Assembly: GCA_024277755.1 (NCBI GenBank)
Contig: JAJRUN010000121.1
Span: forward strand, 1 to 32,515
Source: Gammaproteobacteria bacterium
GTDB taxonomy: Bacteria > Pseudomonadota > Gammaproteobacteria > Tenderiales > Tenderiaceae
DNA length: 32,515 nucleotides
Reading direction: 5' to 3'
Shown here piece after piece: positions 8,420 through 18,420 of this stretch; the first letter of the stretch is position 1; the number at the start of each line of letters is the position of its first letter. The notes under the pieces are model-generated. The model made no database searches and had not been told where the DNA came from. It saw only the letters and a program-made list of their open reading frames with translations. The position numbers and the translations under genes are program-made.

Positions 8420-9853
8420 TTAGCCTTGCAGTTTGACCCTTAATAACTGATTTACCTGGCTAGGGTTGGCCTTGCCTTGTGAGGCCTTCATTACCTGACC
8501 AACAAAGAAACCCAGCACCTTTTCGTTACCACCACGGTACTGTTCTACCTGGGCCTGATTATTGGCCAGCACTTCATCAACGATCTTTTCAATCGCCCCG
8601 CTGTCTGTTACTTGTTTCAGGCCTTTGGCTTCAATGATGGCATCGGCATCACCCTCGCCTTCCCACATGGCGGCGAAGACCTGCTTGGCGATCTTGCCGG
8701 AGATGGTATTGTCTTTAATACGTTTGATCATGCCACCCAGCATGTCAGCCGTCACCGGACTGTCAGCCAGCGCCATGCCGTTTTTATTTAACGCACCAAG
8801 CAATTCACTGATCACCCAGTTGGCAGCCAGTTTGGCATCTTCGCCTTCTTTGACTACCGCCTCAAAAAACCCTGACAGAGCGCGATCACTGGTGAGAGTG
8901 CTGGCATCATCGGCTTTAAGCTTATACTCATCAATGAAACGCCTTTTCTTGGCATCAGGCAATTCAGGCAGTGTGGCACGTATTGCTTCGATATATGCGT
9001 CATCAATCTCTACCGGCAACAAATCAGGATCAGGGAAGTATCTGTAATCGAAGGCCTCCTCTTTGCTGCGCATGGAGCGGGTTTCGTTTTTATCGGCATC
9101 GTAAAGGCGGGTTTCCTGCACCACTTTACCGCCAGCCTCAAGCACATCAATCTGTCGTTCCACTTCGATGTTAATGGCACGTTCAACAAAACGGAATGAG
9201 TTGATGTTTTTCAATTCGGCGCGGGTGCCGTACTCTTGCTGACCCTTGGGCCGAATCGACACATTGGCATCACAACGAAACGAACCTTCCTGCATGTTGC
9301 CGTCACAAATTTCCAGATATTGCACCAGCGAGTGAATCTTTTTCATGTAGGCAACGGCTTCTTTGGCGCTGCGCATGTCTGGCTCGGAAACAATCTCCAG
9401 CAACGGTGTGCCAGCACGATTTAAGTCTATCCCAGTCATACCATGAAAATCTTCATGCAGGGATTTACCCGCATCTTCTTCGAGGTGGGCACGGGTAATA
9501 CCGATGACTTTTGTGCTGCCGTCTTCCAGCTCGATTTCCAATTCACCCCTGGCCACAATCGGATGATCCATCTGACTGATCTGATAGCCCTTGGGCAGGT
9601 CAGGATAAAAATAATTTTTACGCGCAAACACTGAGCGCCGAGTGATTTCACAGTTATTGGCCAGGCCAAACTTGACGGCCATGCGCAGGGCCTCTTTATT
9701 GAACACAGGCAACACACCCGGCAGCCCCAGATCCACCGCGCAGGCCTGGGTGTTAGGTTCAGCACCATAGGCGGTGGAGGCACCGGAAAAAATCTTACTC
9801 TTGGTCGCAAGCTGGGCGTGAATTTCCAGACCGATGACGACTTCCCATTGCAT
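8420..9853 (-). CDS. gatB: Asp-tRNA(Asn)/Glu-tRNA(Gln) amidotransferase subunit B
   Basis: GatB is the kinase and tRNA-binding subunit of GatCAB. It activates the side chain of mischarged Glu-tRNA(Gln) or Asp-tRNA(Asn) with ATP before amidation. The 477-residue product is full length. It starts with the signature [13 protein letters not shown] and carries [41 protein letters not shown] and the cradle-domain hallmark [13 protein letters not shown]. The C-terminal YqeY-like helical domain ends with the expected [17 protein letters not shown] motif. It is separated from gatA by 90 bases that contain a palindromic repeat. The presence of GatCAB suggests that the cell lacks a direct GlnRS and/or AsnRS route. 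Confidence 0.97.
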   Translation of the reverse strand: MQWEVVIGLEIHAQLATKSKIFSGASTAYGAEPNTQACAVDLGLPGVLPVFNKEALRMAVKFGLANNCEITRRSVFARKNYFYPDLPKGYQISQMDHPIVARGELEIELEDGSTKVIGITRAHLEEDAGKSLHEDFHGMTGIDLNRAGTPLLEIVSEPDMRSAKEAVAYMKKIHSLVQYLEICDGNMQEGSFRCDANVSIRPKGQQEYGTRAELKNINSFRFVERAINIEVERQIDVLEAGGKVVQETRLYDADKNETRSMRSKEEAFDYRYFPDPDLLPVEIDDAYIEAIRATLPELPDAKKRRFIDEYKLKADDASTLTSDRALSGFFEAVVKEGEDAKLAANWVISELLGALNKNGMALADSPVTADMLGGMIKRIKDNTISGKIAKQVFAAMWEGEGDADAIIEAKGLKQVTDSGAIEKIVDEVLANNQAQVEQYRGGNEKVLGFFVGQVMKASQGKANPSQVNQLLRVKLQG

Positions 9854-9870
9854 TGCTTATTCCTCTTTTA

Positions 9871-9943
9871 TTTTTTACCACGAAGCACACGAAAACCACT
9901 AAAAAAACAGCGTTTAACTTAGTTCGCTTCGTGGTGAATAAAA
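9871..9943. repeat. Intergenic CTTCGTG-type palindromic repeat, copy 2
   Basis: The gap between gatA and gatB starts with ACCACGAAGCACACGAAAA (9877-9895) and ends with CTTCGTGGTGAATAAAA (9927-9943). The nine-base ends ACCACGAAG and CTTCGTGGT are exact inverted repeats. The right end matches the right end of the 1879-1991 gap almost base for base. The element lies inside the gatCAB operon and would form a hairpin in its mRNA. Confidence 0.55.
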
Positions 9944-11398
9944 CTACCTAAAAGCCTCTGGCGCACGGGTGTGCCAGTCGGTGTGCTGTTGATATTGATG
10001 CGCCACATTCAACAGCCGCGCTTCGTCAAAATAGTTGCCGATAATTTGCAAACCCACCGGCCGCTGACCCACAAAACCACATGGCACTGACATGCCGGGC
10101 AAGCCGGCCAGGTTAGTGGCAATGGTATAGGCGTCAGACAGATACATAGTGACCGGATCATCGGTCTTCTCACCCAGATTAAAGGCCACGGTTGGCGAGG
10201 TTGGCCCCATGATCACATCGACCTTTTCAAACGCCTGCTTAAAATCCTGCGAAATCAACTGCCGCGATTTCTGCGCCTTGATGTAATAGGCATCGTAGTA
10301 ACCCGCCGACAGAACATAAGCACCAATCATGATGCGGCGTTTTACTTCCGTGCCAAATCCTTCACCACGGGAGCGCTTGTACAGATCTTCCAGGTCTTTG
10401 GGGTTGTCACAGCGATAACCGAAACGGACACCATCAAAACGTGACAGATTGGATGAACATTCCGCCGGGGCTACCACGTAATAGGCGGGGATAGACAGAC
10501 CTGTGTTAGGCAGGCTGATATCGACAATCTCGGCGCCGAGTTTTTTATACTCATCAATGGCTACCTGAACTGCGCTGGCAACATCATTATCCAGTCCTTC
10601 AGCGAAATATTCCTTTGGCAGACCAACCTTCAAACCTGCCAGCGGCTGATTCAGCGAGGCACTGTAGTCAGGCACGTCACGCTCAATCGAAGTTGAATCT
10701 TTATCATCAAACCCGGCCATGGCATTCATCATCAGGGCACAGTCTTCAGCCGTGCGCGCCATTGGCCCGGCCTGGTCGAGACTGGAGGCAAAGGCGATCA
10801 TTCCGTAACGTGACACCCGGCCATAGGTGGGCTTTAGACCGGTAATACCGCACAGCGCGGCTGGCTGACGGATTGAACCACCTGTATCGGTGCCGGTTGA
10901 GGCTGGCGCCAAGCGCGCGGCAACAACAGCCGCTGAACCACCGGAAGAGCCTCCCGGCACCGCATCCAGATCCCAGGGGTTTTTCACCGCACCGTAAAAA
11001 CTGGTTTCGTTGGATGAGCCCATGGCAAACTCGTCCATGTTGGTCTTGCCCAGCATCACCGCACCGGCCTGTTTGAAATTGCTGATGACGGTGGCATCGT
11101 AAGGCGAAATAAAATTATCCAGCATCTTCGAGCCACAGGTGGTCTTGATGCCATTGGTACAAAAGATATCTTTCTGCGCCAGCGGAATACCCGTCAGGGT
11201 GCCAGCCGTACCGGCCTTGATCCGGGCATCGGCCTGCCTGGCCGCAGCCAGGGCCTCGTCAGCGGTAACGGTGATATAGCTGTTAACCTGAGGATCTAGT
11301 CTTTCAATGCGCTCAAGATAGGTTTGCGTTAGCTCGACACTGGAAAACGCTCCCTGTGCCAGGGACTGGGATAATTCGGCGATGGTTTTGTTATGCAT
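9944..11398 (-). CDS. gatA: Asp-tRNA(Asn)/Glu-tRNA(Gln) amidotransferase subunit A
   Basis: GatA is the amidase subunit that releases ammonia from glutamine or asparagine for tRNA-dependent amidation. The 484-residue product has a complete amidase signature. The Lys-cisSer-Ser triad is visible as K76 (PLAQKDIF), S151 (PGGSSGGS) and S175 ([10 protein letters not shown]), with the 75- and 24-residue spacing expected of Gat[17 protein letters not shown] follows. The gene lies 57 bases after gatC and upstream of gatB, the usual C-A-B order. The ribosome binding site before the ATG is weak, which could mean partial coupling to gatC translation. Confidence 0.97.
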   Translation of the reverse strand: MHNKTIAELSQSLAQGAFSSVELTQTYLERIERLDPQVNSYITVTADEALAAARQADARIKAGTAGTLTGIPLAQKDIFCTNGIKTTCGSKMLDNFISPYDATVISNFKQAGAVMLGKTNMDEFAMGSSNETSFYGAVKNPWDLDAVPGGSSGGSAAVVAARLAPASTGTDTGGSIRQPAALCGITGLKPTYGRVSRYGMIAFASSLDQAGPMARTAEDCALMMNAMAGFDDKDSTSIERDVPDYSASLNQPLAGLKVGLPKEYFAEGLDNDVASAVQVAIDEYKKLGAEIVDISLPNTGLSIPAYYVVAPAECSSNLSRFDGVRFGYRCDNPKDLEDLYKRSRGEGFGTEVKRRIMIGAYVLSAGYYDAYYIKAQKSRQLISQDFKQAFEKVDVIMGPTSPTVAFNLGEKTDDPVTMYLSDAYTIATNLAGLPGMSVPCGFVGQRPVGLQIIGNYFDEARLLNVAHQYQQHTDWHTRAPEAFR

Positions 11399-11455
11399 GT
11401 TTTGAATTCTGTGTTGCGATGATTTGAATGACTCAACAGGGCTGACGGGCAGCTA

Positions 11456-11743
11456 TTATTCAATAACCTTGGGCACCAGATACAAGCCATTTTCAGTCTG
11501 CGGTGCAATCTGCTGAAAATGCTCGCGCTGATCTGATTCGGTGGCCACGTCGTCGCGCAGGCGCTGAACCATTTCCATTGGGTGAGCCATCGGTTCAACG
11601 CTGTCAGTATCGACACTGTCCATCTGTGCCACTAAATCGAAAACATTGGAGAGGTTACGAACATATTCAGGCACATCGGCTTCAGCCACTTCAAGCCGCG
11701 CTAGATGGGCTATTTTTTCAATATCACTGCGTTCAATACTCAT
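11456..11743 (-). CDS. gatC: Asp-tRNA(Asn)/Glu-tRNA(Gln) amidotransferase subunit C
   Basis: GatC is the small subunit that wraps around and stabilises GatA-GatB. It has 95 residues, the normal length. It shows the family opening (IEKIAHLARLEV), the central VAQMDSVDTDSVEPMAHP and the C-terminal REHFQQIAPQTENGLYLVPKVIE. The start ATG lies behind GGAG and opens the operon. It is divergent from mreB across a 159-base gap that must carry both promoters. Confidence 0.96.
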   Translation of the reverse strand: MSIERSDIEKIAHLARLEVAEADVPEYVRNLSNVFDLVAQMDSVDTDSVEPMAHPMEMVQRLRDDVATESDQREHFQQIAPQTENGLYLVPKVIE

Positions 11744-11814
11744 CTCAAAACTCCAATTTTTTCACTTTACCCACCGTTGCTGGCGAGGCAGGCGAATTTA
11801 ACATACTTATTAAC

Positions 11815-11844
11815 TTGCCCAAAGCCCCCACAAATTGCTAAATT
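11815..11844 (+). promoter_or_regulatory. Possible sigma-70 promoter for mreB
   Basis: TTGCCC (11815-11820) and TAAATT (11839-11844) are separated by 18 bases and lie about 60 bases before the mreB ATG. Each box matches the consensus at only four of six positions. It is offered as the best candidate in the gatC-mreB gap, not as an established promoter. Confidence 0.28.
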
Positions 11845-11893
11845 ACTGCAAGTTTTGGTCGCAACCTGTACCAAGCGCACAATTTCAGGGTAA

Positions 11894-12952
<1,059 letters not shown>

Positions 12953-12973
12953 TCGCAAACGGACTTTTTTATG

Positions 12974-12997
12974 GCTGGCAGGCGGGGGCCTGCCAGC
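12974..12997 (+). promoter_or_regulatory. Perfect stem-loop between mreB and mreC
   Basis: GCTGGCAGGC and GCCTGCCAGC form a perfect 10-bp, GC-rich stem around a GGGG loop, starting 22 bases after the mreB stop. No T tract follows (ATTGAATATAG), so it is not a standard terminator. It could act as an attenuator, an mRNA-processing or 3'-protecting structure that sets mreB above mreC and mreD, or a Rho-related barrier. The structure is certain; the function is inferred. Confidence 0.7.
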
Positions 12998-13045
12998 ATT
13001 GAATATAGATATTAACCATCAGCCTTTTAGGCTAGAGGGCGCATC

Positions 13046-13891
13046 ATCAAACCCCTATTTGTACACGGCTCATCTGCCAGCGTACGCTTTCTCGCGTGCC
13101 TGCTGCTCTCTATTCTGTTAATGACACTGGATCACCGTTTTCAGTACCTGAAAGAGATTCGCGCCGTTGTTTCTGTGATTGTCTACCCGGTGCAGTATAT
13201 TGTGAATTTCCCGGTCAGTGCCGGCAAATGGGCCGATGACAGTTTTTCCAGCCGTGAAGCGCTGATGGCGGAAGTCACCCGCCTCAAAACCCAGCAATTG
13301 CTCTACGACGTCAGGCTGCAAAAACTCGCTGCACTGGAAAGTGAAAACATGCGTTTGCGCCGACTGCTGGACTCATCATCAAAAGTCGGTGAGCGGGTCT
13401 TGATTGCCGAACTGCTGGCGGTGGATATGGAGCCTTTTTCCAGTCAGATCGTCATCAACAAAGGCAGCGGCGACAACATCTACCCCGGCCAGGCCTTGTT
13501 AGACGCCAACGGCATCATGGGACAGGTGACCAGTGTTGAGCCACTCACCAGCACCGCTACCCTGATCACTGACCCCAATCACGCCATCCCTGTGGCAGTG
13601 AACCGCAACGGCTTGCGCACCATTCTTATCGGCACCGGCAGCTCAGAACAATTGGATATCCCCTACTTCCCCAATAATGCCGACATCCAAATCGGCGACC
13701 TGCTGGTTAGCAGCGGCCTGGGGGGGCGTTTTCCACAAGGTTATCCTGTTGCCACCATTACCGAAATTGATATTGACCCCGGTCAGCCCTTTGCCCGGGT
13801 CAGAGCCAAACCCACCGCAAAACTACAGCGCAGTCGCGAAGTATTGCTGGTCTGGCCAAACAAAGCTGACACAGACGGAGAGCAAAACTAA
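13046..13891 (+). CDS. mreC: Rod shape-determining protein MreC, apparent ATC start
   Basis: Bitopic membrane protein whose periplasmic beta-domains link MreB to PBP2 and RodA. The first ATG in frame (13121) lies inside the only membrane helix, so it cannot be the true start. The frame is open back to a TAG at 13028-13030, and no ATG, GTG or TTG occurs between that TAG and 13121. At 13046 the frame reads ATC-AAA-CCC-CTA-TTT, aligning with the MKPIF start of E. coli MreC, with AGAGGG seven bases upstream. From there the product has 281 residues: helix about 16-28 (LACLLLSILLMTL), a coiled coil about 70-110 ending LESENMRLRRLLDSS, then the two beta-domains with GLGGRFPQGYPV. Its stop overlaps the mreD ATG by one base. 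Confidence 0.93.
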   Translation: MKPLFVHGSSASVRFLACLLLSILLMTLDHRFQYLKEIRAVVSVIVYPVQYIVNFPVSAGKWADDSFSSREALMAEVTRLKTQQLLYDVRLQKLAALESENMRLRRLLDSSSKVGERVLIAELLAVDMEPFSSQIVINKGSGDNIYPGQALLDANGIMGQVTSVEPLTSTATLITDPNHAIPVAVNRNGLRTILIGTGSSEQLDIPYFPNNADIQIGDLLVSSGLGGRFPQGYPVATITEIDIDPGQPFARVRAKPTAKLQRSREVLLVWPNKADTDGEQN

Positions 13892-14382
13892 TGGCACATG
13901 CAACCCGCGGCGGCAGCATAGTGGTCATCGGTCTCACTTTTTTCACCGCCCTGGCGCTGACCATTGTCCCGCTACCGGAGTGGCTGGTTGATTTTCGCCC
14001 CGAGTGGCTGGCATTGGTTTTGATCTACTGGTGCATGGCTCTGCCTAGCCGTATCGGCATTCTGACCGCCTTTACCCTAGGGCTATGCCTCGACGTCCTC
14101 AAAGGCGGAATATTAGGGCAACACGCTCTGGCACTGATTGTTATTACCATTCTGACCCTCAAAATCTACCAGCAAATTCGCGCCTACCCGATGTGGCAAC
14201 AGGCCCTCAGCATTATGGGGCTGATCATCCTTTATCAAATTCTGGTGATGTGGATCAACGGCATTATTGGTATCCAGAGCAGCAACTGGAACTACTGGTT
14301 GCCCGCCATCAGCAGCACTCTGCTGTGGCCCTGGCTTTACCTGATCCTTAGAGATGTCAGGCGACATTTTGGCATCAGGTAA
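13891..14382 (+). CDS. mreD: Rod shape-determining protein MreD
   Basis: Integral membrane partner of MreC in the elongasome. It has 163 residues, matching the family. The very hydrophobic sequence has about five or six membrane segments (for example VVIGLTFFTALALTIVPLP and HALALIVITILTLKIYQQI). The family-typical FRPEWLALVLIYW and the LGLCLDVLKGGILGQHAL segment are present. Its ATG overlaps the mreC stop (TAATG), which indicates translational coupling. mrdA starts nine bases after its stop. Confidence 0.95.
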   Translation: MAHATRGGSIVVIGLTFFTALALTIVPLPEWLVDFRPEWLALVLIYWCMALPSRIGILTAFTLGLCLDVLKGGILGQHALALIVITILTLKIYQQIRAYPMWQQALSIMGLIILYQILVMWINGIIGIQSSNWNYWLPAISSTLLWPWLYLILRDVRRHFGIR

Positions 14383-14391
14383 TTCCTAAGT

Positions 14392-16236
14392 ATGTACTCA
14401 CGCATCGCCATCAAAGACCAGATTCGCGAAGGCCAGCTATTCAGTTCGCGCGCCATTATCGCTCTGATTTTTATCATTCTGACCCTGCTGGCAATTATTA
14501 GCCGCATGGTCTACCTGCAAATCCTCAGTCATGAACACTACACCACCCTGTCGCAAAACAATCGTGTCAGCATCCAGCCGATAGCTCCCACCCGCGGCCT
14601 GATCCTTGACCGCAACGGCGTTGTGCTGGCACAGAACCTGCCCACCTACACCCTGGAAATCATCGCTGAACGGGTCAACAATATGGATCAAACCATCACC
14701 GAACTCAGGCAGATCGTCGACATCAGCGACGACCAAATCAAACGCTTTCACAAACAACTGAAGCACAAACGCCGCTTTCAACCCGTGCCACTACGAGTGC
14801 GCCTCAGTGAAGAAGAAGTCGCCCGCCTGGCCGTCAATCGCCACCGCTTCCCGGGGATTGAAATCGCTGCGCGGCTGGTGCGTGACTACCCCCAGACCAG
14901 TCTGGCGGTACACTCAGTGGGCTATGTCAGCCGCATCAATGAAAAAGAATTGGGACAGATTGACCCTTCCAACTACGCCGCCACCAGTCATATCGGCAAG
15001 CTGGGCATAGAAAAAGCCTATGAACAACAGCTGCATGGCCGCGTTGGCTTTCAGAAGGTTGAAACCAACGTCCTTGGCCGTACCCTGCGGGTGCTGGAGC
15101 GCACGCCGCCCATCCCCGGCCAAGACATCACCCTGACCCTGGACGCTGAACTGCAACGCACCGCCAAGCAGGCCCTGAAAGGCAATACCGGCGCCGTAGT
15201 TGCCATCGATCCCAATAACGGCGAAATACTGGTGATGGCCAGCACCGGCGATTATGACCCCAACCTGTTCGTCAACGGTATCGACCACCAAAGCTACAAT
15301 AAACTGCGCACATCCCTCGCCAAACCACTGTTTAACCGCGCCCTGCAAGGGCAATACCCTCCGGGATCAACCATTAAACCCTTTATCGGTCTGGCGGGGC
15401 TTGAAGACGGCACTATTACCACTGAAACCTCTTTATTTTGTCGCGGCTGGCACACCATCAAGGGCGATGACCATAAATACCGCGACTGGAAAAAACGCGG
15501 CCATGGTCACACCGACCTGAAAAAATCCATCGTCGAATCCTGCGATGTCTTCTATTACGACCTGGCCCAGACCATGGGCATTGATCGCATCCATGACTTC
15601 CTGGCACCGTTTGGATTTGGCCGCAAGACCGGCATTGATATCTCCGGCGAAGCCAATGGCATTTTGCCGTCAACCAAATGGAAGCGTCGTGTCCGCGGCA
15701 AACCCTGGTATCTGGGCGAAACCCTGATCGCCGGGATTGGTCAGGGCTATACCCTGACCACGCCACTGCAACTGGCCAAGGCCACGGCCGTTCTTGCCAA
15801 TCGTGGCCACAGCGTACAACCACACCTGCTTAAGCGGGCCACCCGACCTGATTCAGCGCCACTTGAATACCCAATCGATCACAGCACAATCATAAATATG
15901 ATTAAAGAAGACAACTGGGACGCAACCATCAAGGCCATGGAAGATGTCATCTATGGCCGCCATGGTACCGCCCGCCGCCTCAATCATGGCCAGCCTTATC
16001 GTATCGCTGGCAAAACAGGCACCGCTCAAGTATTTGGCATCAAGCAGGATGAAGAATATGTTGAAGAAGACGTGGGTAAACATCTGCGTGATCATGCCCT
16101 ATTCATTGCCTTTGCCCCCGTCGACAAACCCCTGATTGCCATCGCTGTGATTGTCGAAAACGGTGGTCATGGCGGCTCGGTCGCTGCCCCCATTGCCGGT
16201 GCCGTCATCGACCAATACCTGGGAGGACAACCATGA
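14392..16236 (+). CDS. mrdA: Penicillin-binding protein 2 (elongation transpeptidase)
   Basis: Class B penicillin-binding protein that crosslinks new peptidoglycan along the side wall with RodA as glycosyltransferase. It has 614 residues. One N-terminal membrane anchor (about 19-42) is followed by the dimerisation domain with RGLILDRNG (69-76). The transpeptidase domain has STIK (catalytic S326, K329), SCD (383-385) and KTGT (541-544). Unusually for the SxN box, the third residue is Asp, as is also typical of PBP2. It lies between mreD and rodA, and the rodA ATG overlaps its end by four bases. Confidence 0.97.
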   Translation: MYSRIAIKDQIREGQLFSSRAIIALIFIILTLLAIISRMVYLQILSHEHYTTLSQNNRVSIQPIAPTRGLILDRNGVVLAQNLPTYTLEIIAERVNNMDQTITELRQIVDISDDQIKRFHKQLKHKRRFQPVPLRVRLSEEEVARLAVNRHRFPGIEIAARLVRDYPQTSLAVHSVGYVSRINEKELGQIDPSNYAATSHIGKLGIEKAYEQQLHGRVGFQKVETNVLGRTLRVLERTPPIPGQDITLTLDAELQRTAKQALKGNTGAVVAIDPNNGEILVMASTGDYDPNLFVNGIDHQSYNKLRTSLAKPLFNRALQGQYPPGSTIKPFIGLAGLEDGTITTETSLFCRGWHTIKGDDHKYRDWKKRGHGHTDLKKSIVESCDVFYYDLAQTMGIDRIHDFLAPFGFGRKTGIDISGEANGILPSTKWKRRVRGKPWYLGETLIAGIGQGYTLTTPLQLAKATAVLANRGHSVQPHLLKRATRPDSAPLEYPIDHSTIINMIKEDNWDATIKAMEDVIYGRHGTARRLNHGQPYRIAGKTGTAQVFGIKQDEEYVEEDVGKHLRDHALFIAFAPVDKPLIAIAVIVENGGHGGSVAAPIAGAVIDQYLGGQP

Positions 16237-17372
16237 ACCGCAATCGCGATTATGGCCGCTGGATAGACCGCCGTCCCACAGGCAGTTTTACCGCCCGCAG
16301 CTTGCACATGGACTGGCCACTGTTGCTGGGGCTGCTGGTGCTTTCCGCTGTCGGACTGGTGATTTTATACAGCTCCGGCGGCCAGGACATGGCTCTGATC
16401 TGGCGTCAATGCATTCGCCTAGGTATTGCCTTTGGCCTGATGTTTCTCATCGCCCAAATTCCGCCGCACCACATTGAGCGCTGGGCACCGTGGATCTTTG
16501 CCGCCGGGATACTGATGCTCATTGGTGTACTGGCCATCGGCACCGTTGGCAAGGGCGCTCAACGCTGGCTCGATTTAGGTTTTTTTCGTTTCCAGCCGTC
16601 CGAGATCATGAAACTGGCGGTGCCGATGATGATCGCCTGGTATCTGGCTGAAAACACCCTGCCACCGTCACGCCGGGCCATGCTCATCACCGCCCTGATC
16701 ATCGCCGTGCCGGTGGGCCTGATCGTCAAACAACCCGACCTGGGCACCTCACTGCTCATCGCCATGTCCGGCATCTTTGCCCTGCTGCTGGCAGGCATCT
16801 CTGGACGCCTGGTAGGTGGATTATCACTACTGGCAGCGGCTTTCGCGCCATTGGTGTGGTTCTTTGGCATGCATGGCTATCAACGCCAGCGGGTGCTCAC
16901 CTTCCTCAACCCGGAAAGTGACCCGCTCGGCGCCGGCTATCACATCATTCAGTCCAAGATTGCCATCGGCTCCGGCGGCCTATACGGCAAAGGCTGGCTT
17001 AACGGCACCCAGTCACAACTGGAATTTCTACCCGAACGCTCTACCGATTTTATCTTCGCCGTCTTTGCCGAGGAGTTTGGCTTTTTCGGCATCCTGGTGC
17101 TGCTGGCCATCTACCTATACATCATCGCCCGAGGCCTTTACATCGCCGCCCAGGCCCAGGACACCTTTACCCGCCTGCTGGCCGGCAGCCTGACCCTTAC
17201 CTTTTTTGTCTACCTGGTGGTCAATATCGGCATGGTCTCGGGCATGTTGCCGGTAGTGGGTCTGCCACTGCCACTGGTCAGTTATGGCGGCACATCGATG
17301 GTGACACTGATGGCTGCATTTGGCATGCTGATGTCAATCCAAACCCACCGAAAACTGAATACAAGCGGATAA
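16233..17372 (+). CDS. rodA: Peptidoglycan glycosyltransferase RodA
   Basis: SEDS-family glycosyltransferase that polymerises lipid II in the elongasome. It has 379 residues with about ten membrane helices. Family landmarks are GAQRWLDLGFFRFQPSEIMKL near residues 109-129, KQPDLGTSLLIAM, the loop motif GAGYHIIQSKIAIGSGG, LPERSTDFIFAVFAEEFGF, and the C-terminal LPLPLVSYGGTS. The start ATG overlaps the end of mrdA, so the two partners are translationally coupled. mltB begins six bases after its stop. Confidence 0.97.
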   Translation: MNRNRDYGRWIDRRPTGSFTARSLHMDWPLLLGLLVLSAVGLVILYSSGGQDMALIWRQCIRLGIAFGLMFLIAQIPPHHIERWAPWIFAAGILMLIGVLAIGTVGKGAQRWLDLGFFRFQPSEIMKLAVPMMIAWYLAENTLPPSRRAMLITALIIAVPVGLIVKQPDLGTSLLIAMSGIFALLLAGISGRLVGGLSLLAAAFAPLVWFFGMHGYQRQRVLTFLNPESDPLGAGYHIIQSKIAIGSGGLYGKGWLNGTQSQLEFLPERSTDFIFAVFAEEFGFFGILVLLAIYLYIIARGLYIAAQAQDTFTRLLAGSLTLTFFVYLVVNIGMVSGMLPVVGLPLPLVSYGGTSMVTLMAAFGMLMSIQTHRKLNTSG

Positions 17373-17377
17373 TTCCT

Positions 17378-18403
17378 ATGCACAAGAAATGGCAAAAACT
17401 AACCCTCTCAGCACTGCTGTGCGCTGGCCTGATAAGCCCACAACTGAGCCAGGCCAGCACCGCCCAACGCCAGGATGTCCAGGCCTTCATTAACCGTCTC
17501 GCCAATGAACATGGTTTCAAGCGCGACGAGCTGACAAAGATGTTTGATCAAATCGAACTCCAGCCAAAGATCATCGACGCCATGAACCGCCCCTACGAAG
17601 GCAAGCCCTGGCATCAGTACCGCCCCATCTTCGTCACCCGGGCACGCATCAATGAGGGGGCGAAATTTCTACAGGAAAATTATCAAGTCCTGAAACAGGC
17701 AGAACAGAAATATGGCGTACCCACCGAGATCATCACCGCCATCCTCGGAGTGGAAACCCGTTACGGCCGTTATCGCGGCAAATATAAGGTGGTCAACGCA
17801 CTGGCCACCCTCGGCTTTGACTACCCGCGCCGCAGCAAGTTTTTCCTCAAGGAACTGGAAGCCTTTCTGCTGCTCAGCCGTGAAGAAGGGTTTGAGCCGC
17901 TCACCATCACCAGTTCCTACGCCGGTGCCATGGGCAAGCCGCAATTCATGCCCAGCAGCTACCGCATGTACGCCGTCGATTTTGATGGCGATGGCGTCCG
18001 TGACCTGCTCGACAACAGCGCCGACGCCATTGGCAGCATTGCCAACTACCTGGCCCGCCACGGCTGGCAGCGCAACCAGCCGATTGCCATTCAGGCCAAC
18101 GCGACTCAGCAGGGGCCACAAAAAATGGGCCGGTTGAAAAAACCCGCCAAGCCGGTTCAATACTGGCAGGATAAAGGCTACCAGCCAACCGAAACAATCG
18201 CCGCGCAGCTGAAGGCAGACCTGATTGTGCTGGAAAATAAACAAGGCCCGGAATACTGGTTCGGTCTGCAAAACTTTTATGCCATCACCCGCTACAACCA
18301 CAGTGAACTGTATGCCATGGCAGTGTTCCAATTAAGCCAGGGCATCAAACAACAGTATCAGGCCAGTCAGCCACAGGCCGGCACAGAATCACAAAACAAT
18401 TAA
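17378..18403 (+). CDS. mltB: Lytic murein transglycosylase B
   Basis: Cleaves the MurNAc-GlcNAc bond of peptidoglycan with formation of an anhydro end. It has 341 residues. The signal peptide (about 1-27) appears to be type I, with cleavage near SQAS; no lipobox is visible, whereas E. coli MltB is lipid-anchored, so this form may be soluble in the periplasm. The catalytic Glu is E126 in ILGVETRYGRYRG. The family features SSYAGAMGKPQFMPSSYRMYAVDFDGDG and the NSADAIGSIANYLARHGW segment are present. Its position directly behind rodA couples wall cutting with wall synthesis. Confidence 0.95.
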   Translation: MHKKWQKLTLSALLCAGLISPQLSQASTAQRQDVQAFINRLANEHGFKRDELTKMFDQIELQPKIIDAMNRPYEGKPWHQYRPIFVTRARINEGAKFLQENYQVLKQAEQKYGVPTEIITAILGVETRYGRYRGKYKVVNALATLGFDYPRRSKFFLKELEAFLLLSREEGFEPLTITSSYAGAMGKPQFMPSSYRMYAVDFDGDGVRDLLDNSADAIGSIANYLARHGWQRNQPIAIQANATQQGPQKMGRLKKPAKPVQYWQDKGYQPTETIAAQLKADLIVLENKQGPEYWFGLQNFYAITRYNHSELYAMAVFQLSQGIKQQYQASQPQAGTESQNN

Positions 18404-18408
18404 CCAGC

Positions 18409-18414
18409 TATAAT
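18409..18414 (+). promoter_or_regulatory. Consensus -10 box just before rlpA
   Basis: A perfect TATAAT ends seven bases before the rlpA ATG, and no Shine-Dalgarno sequence is present in the 18-base gap. If it is used, transcription would start at or next to the ATG. No good -35 box is seen at the proper distance (around 18386-18391), so it may be chance. Confidence 0.3.
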
Positions 18415-18420
18415 ATTCGA

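Noticed and set aside
13121-13891. MreC starting at ATG 13121
   Set aside because: This start removes most of the membrane helix and the conserved KPLF opening, which are present in frame upstream.
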